Source of the DNA: Elusimicrobiota bacterium
Lineage (GTDB): Bacteria; Elusimicrobiota; Elusimicrobia; UBA1565; UBA9628
Direction: 5' to 3'
DNA: 64,000 bases
Assembly (NCBI GenBank): GCA_016194705.1
Contig: JACQAZ010000004.1
Location: 62,001-126,000, forward strand
Below the pieces are notes generated by a model. That model did no database searches, was not told the DNA's origin, and saw only the letters and a list, made by a program, of their open reading frames with translations. The position numbers and the translations under genes were made by a program. Shown here in pieces: positions 61,050-64,000 of this stretch (position 1 is its first letter; the number at the start of each line of letters is the position of its first letter).

Positions 61050-62026
61050 TGGACGGCCGAAAGGCGGGAGGGGTCGGCCGGCTCGTCGAGGAGCTGGAAC
61101 ACGCGCTCGGCGGACGCCAAGGCGCGCTGCAGCTCGGAGTTGGAGCGGGCGAGGTTCTTGACCGGGGCGTAGGCCGCCAGATACGCGCCCAGGAAGGCCG
61201 AGAAGGCCCCGGGGGTCATGCGCCCCGCGATGACCTCTCGGCCGCCGATGTAGAGGATCAGCGCTGCCACGGCTCCGGCGCAGAGCTCCATGAGCGGCGC
61301 GGCCAGAGAGGTCGCGCGCAGGTAGCTCATGGTCGGGGCGAAGAACGAGTCGTTCTCATCGGCGAACCGCGAGAGGACGCTTTTCTCGTCGTTCAAGGCG
61401 CGGATGCGGGGCATGTCGGAGACGCTTTCTTGGAATCTCTGAGTGATGCGCCCCAGCATCAGCTGGCTCTGCCGCGAGGCCGCGCGCATCTTGCGGCTCA
61501 AGACGAGCAAAGAGGCCGCCACCAGCGGCAGGCCCGCCAGCGAGAGCACGGCGAAATGCCGGTCGAGGTAGAACAGGGAGCAGAGCAGGGCGGCCAAGGT
61601 CATCGAGTCTCGGATCAGATAGACGGGGACCGAGTTGAGCGCCGACTGCAGAACCACGAGGTCTCCCGTGGCGCGCGAGAGGATTTCGCCGCTGTCGTGG
61701 CTGGAATAGTACTCCAGGGGGAGCCTGTGGAGGTGGAAGAAGAGGTCCTCGCGCAGCTTCTGCGCGACCTTTTGTCCCAGCCAGCTGGTCAGGTAGTTCT
61801 GCAGGTAGGAGGCCGCGGTCTTGAAGCAGAGCAGCAGCGGGAGTGCTACGACGGCCAGCCACAGCATCCGGATGTCCTTGGCGATGAAGATTCGGTCGAC
61901 GATGGGCTTGAGCAGCAGGACCGCGGTCCCGTTGAAGAGGGCGACCGCGCACATCGTGGCCACCGCGCCCGCCGCCCGCGCGGCGTGCGGCCTCAAATAT
62001 TCGAGCAGGCGTTTTGGGGTCCTCAT
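61046..62026 (-). CDS. ABC exporter transmembrane domain without ATPase domain (MsbA-like)
   Basis: 326 residues covering a complete six-helix type-IV ABC exporter domain: RLLEYLRPHAARAAG opening, coupling-helix region PLEYYSSHDSGEILSRATGDL and the closing linker NSELQRALASAERVFQLLDEPADP. In MsbA-type half-transporters this linker leads straight into the nucleotide-binding domain. Here the gene stops within ten residues and the ZIP gene begins. Position after lpxB suggests an MsbA relative. No Walker motif in any frame nearby. Confidence 0.82.
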   Translation of the reverse strand: MRTPKRLLEYLRPHAARAAGAVATMCAVALFNGTAVLLLKPIVDRIFIAKDIRMLWLAVVALPLLLCFKTAASYLQNYLTSWLGQKVAQKLREDLFFHLHRLPLEYYSSHDSGEILSRATGDLVVLQSALNSVPVYLIRDSMTLAALLCSLFYLDRHFAVLSLAGLPLVAASLLVLSRKMRAASRQSQLMLGRITQRFQESVSDMPRIRALNDEKSVLSRFADENDSFFAPTMSYLRATSLAAPLMELCAGAVAALILYIGGREVIAGRMTPGAFSAFLGAYLAAYAPVKNLARSNSELQRALASAERVFQLLDEPADPSRLSAVQ

Positions 62027-63153
62027 GTCCTGACCGCCGGCCGCGCGCCAAGCTCCGAGAGAATCTCCGCGGCGGCGCGGTTCGCCGCGCCGCGGCCGCC
62101 CAAGACCTCGCGCAAGGACAGCAGTTCCTTCTTGAGCGCGGCGTAGCGCCTGGGGTCCTCGAGCAGCGCGACGGCGGCCGCGGCGAGCTTCGCGCCGGTC
62201 GCCTCGCGCTGGATCAGCTCGGGGACGAGCGCGCGGCCCGCGAGCAGGTTGGCCATCGCGATGTGGGGGACCTTGATGATGGCGCGCGCGATCAAATAGG
62301 TCGGCCAGGAGAGCTTGTAGATGACGACCATCGGCACGCCCAAAAGCGCGTTCTCCAGGGTCGCCGTCCCCGACGAGCAGAAGGCGAGGTCCAGGGCCGC
62401 GCGGCGGCTGTAATCGGATTCCCGGACGAGCTCGACGCCCTTGCGGGAGGCCGCAGCGTAAGCCGAATCGCCGAGCGCGGGCGAGGCGAAGAGGCAGGCC
62501 TTGATGCTCGGGAAGTGGCGGCGCAGGGTCTTGAGGCCCTCGAGCATCACGGGCAGGTGCCGTTTGACCTCGGTGGACCGGCTGCCGGGCAGCAGCCCGA
62601 GCTTGAGGGGGGGCGAGAGAGTCGGCGCGGCCTTTCGCGGCTCCGGCAGCAGGTCGAGAAGCGGGTGGCCGACGAAGGTGCAGGGCAGGCCGGCCTTGCG
62701 GTAGAGCGTCTCCTCGAACGGGAAGATCACGAACATGCGCCGCACAAGACGCTTGAGCACCGGCACGCGGCCCGCTCGGCTCGCCCAGACCTGGGGGCTG
62801 ATGTAGTAGTAGGCCCGCACCCCCGCGCTCTGAGCGAGCGCGAGCAGGCGGCGGTTGAAGCCGTAATAGTCGATGCAGACAAGCGCAGCCGCTTTGCGCT
62901 CGATCATAAACCTCTTGAGGCGCAGGCCCAGGCGAACGAGGAAGCCGATCTTCAGGACGGGCTCCCAGAAGCCCGTGACGCCGCGCGAGGCGAGGTCTTC
63001 GAGGAACTCGTCGGAGCTTTCGCGCATCAGCGGGCCGCCGACCGCGGCAACAAACAGGTCCGCGTCCGCGGCCTTCAGGGCCCGGATGAGATGCGCGCCG
63101 TGCAGGTCGCCGGAGGGGTCGCCTGCGACGATGAGGATGGTCTTGGGGGTCAA
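62023..63153 (-). CDS. lpxB: Lipid-A-disaccharide synthase
   Basis: 376 residues from the TTG at 63153, which overlaps the upstream stop as TTGA and starts the family motif ILIVAGDPSGDLHGAHLI. Other landmarks: DYYGFNRRLLALAQ, YYYISPQVWASRAGRVPVLKR, LPGSRSTEVKRHLPVM and the UDP-sugar site CSSGTATLENALLGVPMVV. It couples UDP-2,3-diacylglucosamine with lipid X to form the lipid A disaccharide. The stop overlaps the next gene by 4 bases. Confidence 0.95.
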   Translation of the reverse strand: MTPKTILIVAGDPSGDLHGAHLIRALKAADADLFVAAVGGPLMRESSDEFLEDLASRGVTGFWEPVLKIGFLVRLGLRLKRFMIERKAAALVCIDYYGFNRRLLALAQSAGVRAYYYISPQVWASRAGRVPVLKRLVRRMFVIFPFEETLYRKAGLPCTFVGHPLLDLLPEPRKAAPTLSPPLKLGLLPGSRSTEVKRHLPVMLEGLKTLRRHFPSIKACLFASPALGDSAYAAASRKGVELVRESDYSRRAALDLAFCSSGTATLENALLGVPMVVIYKLSWPTYLIARAIIKVPHIAMANLLAGRALVPELIQREATGAKLAAAAVALLEDPRRYAALKKELLSLREVLGGRGAANRAAAEILSELGARPAVRT

Positions 63154-64000
63154 TTGCTCTTGAGGATATCTTTGCCGACGGTCTTGGCGATCTTGCTCAA
63201 ATCCTGGGCCCACTCGGGGATCAAGGAGCGCGCACCCGTGTAGTGGGAGACCTTGTAGCGCTCGAGCTCGTCGGAGATCTGCAGGGCGAGCTTGAGGGCC
63301 TCGACGCCGCGCTCGCCGGAAGGCCAAGGCTTGCGGTTGTGGCGGATGCAGTCGAGCCAGTGCTGGTGCTCCTTCTTGAGGGGCTCGGTCGTGTCGAGCT
63401 TGGGGCGGACGATCTCTACGTCCTTGAGGCTCTTGATGACGTTGTTCTTCTTGCGGTAGATCTTGAGCGCGGTGTTGCCGTAGTCGAGCGAAATGTAGCT
63501 GTCGGCCTGGAAGACGCGCAGCTTGCGGCTCTTCTCGAGGGAGATGCGGCTGGCGGTCAGATCGGCGATGCAGCCCGTCTTGAAGCGCACGCGGACGTTG
63601 GCGATATCCTCGTGGCCGCTCAAGAGGTGCGCTCCCACGGCCTCGAGCGACTCGACCTCGGAGCCGACCAGGGTCAGCAGGATGTCGAGGTCGTGGATCA
63701 TCAGGTCGAGCACCACGCCGATGTTGGCGACGCGCGGGTCGTAGGGCCCGAGGCGCTCGACGGTGATAAAGCGCGGATCGCGCACGTGCTGGATTGCCTC
63801 GAGCACCGCCGGGTTGAAGCGCTCGACGTGTCCCACCTGCAGGAGGACCTTCTTTTCCTCGGAGAGGGCCAACAGCTCGCGCGCCTCCTCGACTGATGCG
63901 GCCAAGGGCTTCTCGATGAGGCAGTGAATCCCGCGCGAGAGGACCTCTCGGCCGACGTCTCGGTGGAGGGGCGTGGGCACGGCGACGACGACCGCGTCGA
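63150..64000 (-). CDS. Gfo/Idh/MocA-family oxidoreductase (5' end outside window)
   Basis: About 283 residues are visible; the N-terminal Rossmann part lies beyond the window. The catalytic lysine is in HCLIEKPLAASVEEA, followed by LLQVGHVERFNPAV and the substrate domain with VLDLMIHDLDILL. Immediate coupling to lpxB suggests lipid A sugar metabolism, e.g. a GnnA-type UDP-GlcNAc 3-dehydrogenase for 2,3-diamino lipid A; this is context-based inference. Confidence 0.85.
   Translation of the reverse strand, partial: DAVVVAVPTPLHRDVGREVLSRGIHCLIEKPLAASVEEARELLALSEEKKVLLQVGHVERFNPAVLEAIQHVRDPRFITVERLGPYDPRVANIGVVLDLMIHDLDILLTLVGSEVESLEAVGAHLLSGHEDIANVRVRFKTGCIADLTASRISLEKSRKLRVFQADSYISLDYGNTALKIYRKKNNVIKSLKDVEIVRPKLDTTEPLKKEHQHWLDCIRHNRKPWPSGERGVEALKLALQISDELERYKVSHYTGARSLIPEWAQDLSKIAKTVGKDILKSN

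Overview
The window is high-GC chromosomal DNA from a Gram-negative bacterium. An lpxB (lipid A) gene, outer-membrane and lipoprotein signals, ParAB, a full-length cobalamin-dependent MetH and a long bifunctional-type RelA/SpoT all point that way. Genes are packed tightly: stop and start codons repeatedly overlap as ATGA, GTGA or TTGA. The agmatine deiminase / N-carbamoylputrescine amidase / deoxyhypusine-synthase-like cluster and the overall gene mix would fit a deep-branching phylum such as Elusimicrobiota. That assignment is an inference and cannot be proven from this window.

Layout. 0-7.1 kb: end of an outer-membrane protein, gyrA, an exported protein, serS, mazG, then (minus) asd and an exported protein. 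7.1-8.8 kb: parB and parA (minus) with a good promoter. 9.0-11.1 kb: a PuuA-like glutamine synthetase, a RidA protein and an exported DUF4258 protein. 11.1-11.8 kb (minus): a 47-residue ORF coupled to a small nucleotidyltransferase. 11.85-18.56 kb: an accessory island of lower GC that I read as an integron gene-cassette array. It has one promoter pointing inward, a GTTAGGT entry point and six attC-like sites separating unrelated ORFs. No integron integrase is visible in the window. One attC is fused, at its predicted crossover base, to a truncated IS110-family transposase. The largest cassette carries a three-gene operon: a two-helix membrane protein, a SAM methyltransferase and a nucleotidyltransferase.

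18.57-22.5 kb (minus): a polyamine operon (deoxyhypusine-synthase-like, HDAC-like deacetylase, aguB, aguA). 22.5-26.2 kb: a degenerate HAD protein, a small protein, an SDR and an aldehyde dehydrogenase. 26.2-31.4 kb (minus): a GT-C membrane protein, TatD, TPR/HEAT and small proteins. 31.5 kb: a tRNA with anticodon CAT. 32.2-34.0 kb: a large secreted Pro-rich protein with a Tyr/Trp-rich domain. 34.1-40.8 kb (minus): a YcaQ-like glycosylase and a secreted-peptidase operon (gluzincin, M3, M14). 40.9-47.2 kb (minus): an anti-sigma/PrcB-C protein, coaD, a HEAT protein and metH, the last behind an S-box-like leader with a terminator.

47.35-49.3 kb: a TlpA-like lipoprotein and a TPR protein. 49.3-51.3 kb (minus): an exported protein and a Fic/HTH 'mobile mystery' pair. 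51.4-53.5 kb (minus): recG with a homopolymer frameshift. 53.5-57.4 kb: rpmB and two GT-C membrane proteins. 57.4-64.0 kb (minus): one tightly overlapping run of a Gfo/Idh oxidoreductase, lpxB, an ABC membrane domain without its ATPase, a ZIP transporter, relA/spoT and an HtrA-like protease, the last also frameshifted in a homopolymer.

Two themes cut across the window. Several strong promoters place their -10 box 7-8 bases before the start codon, which suggests leaderless mRNAs. Both broken core genes are broken by one extra base in a C/G run, which suggests assembly error rather than decay.
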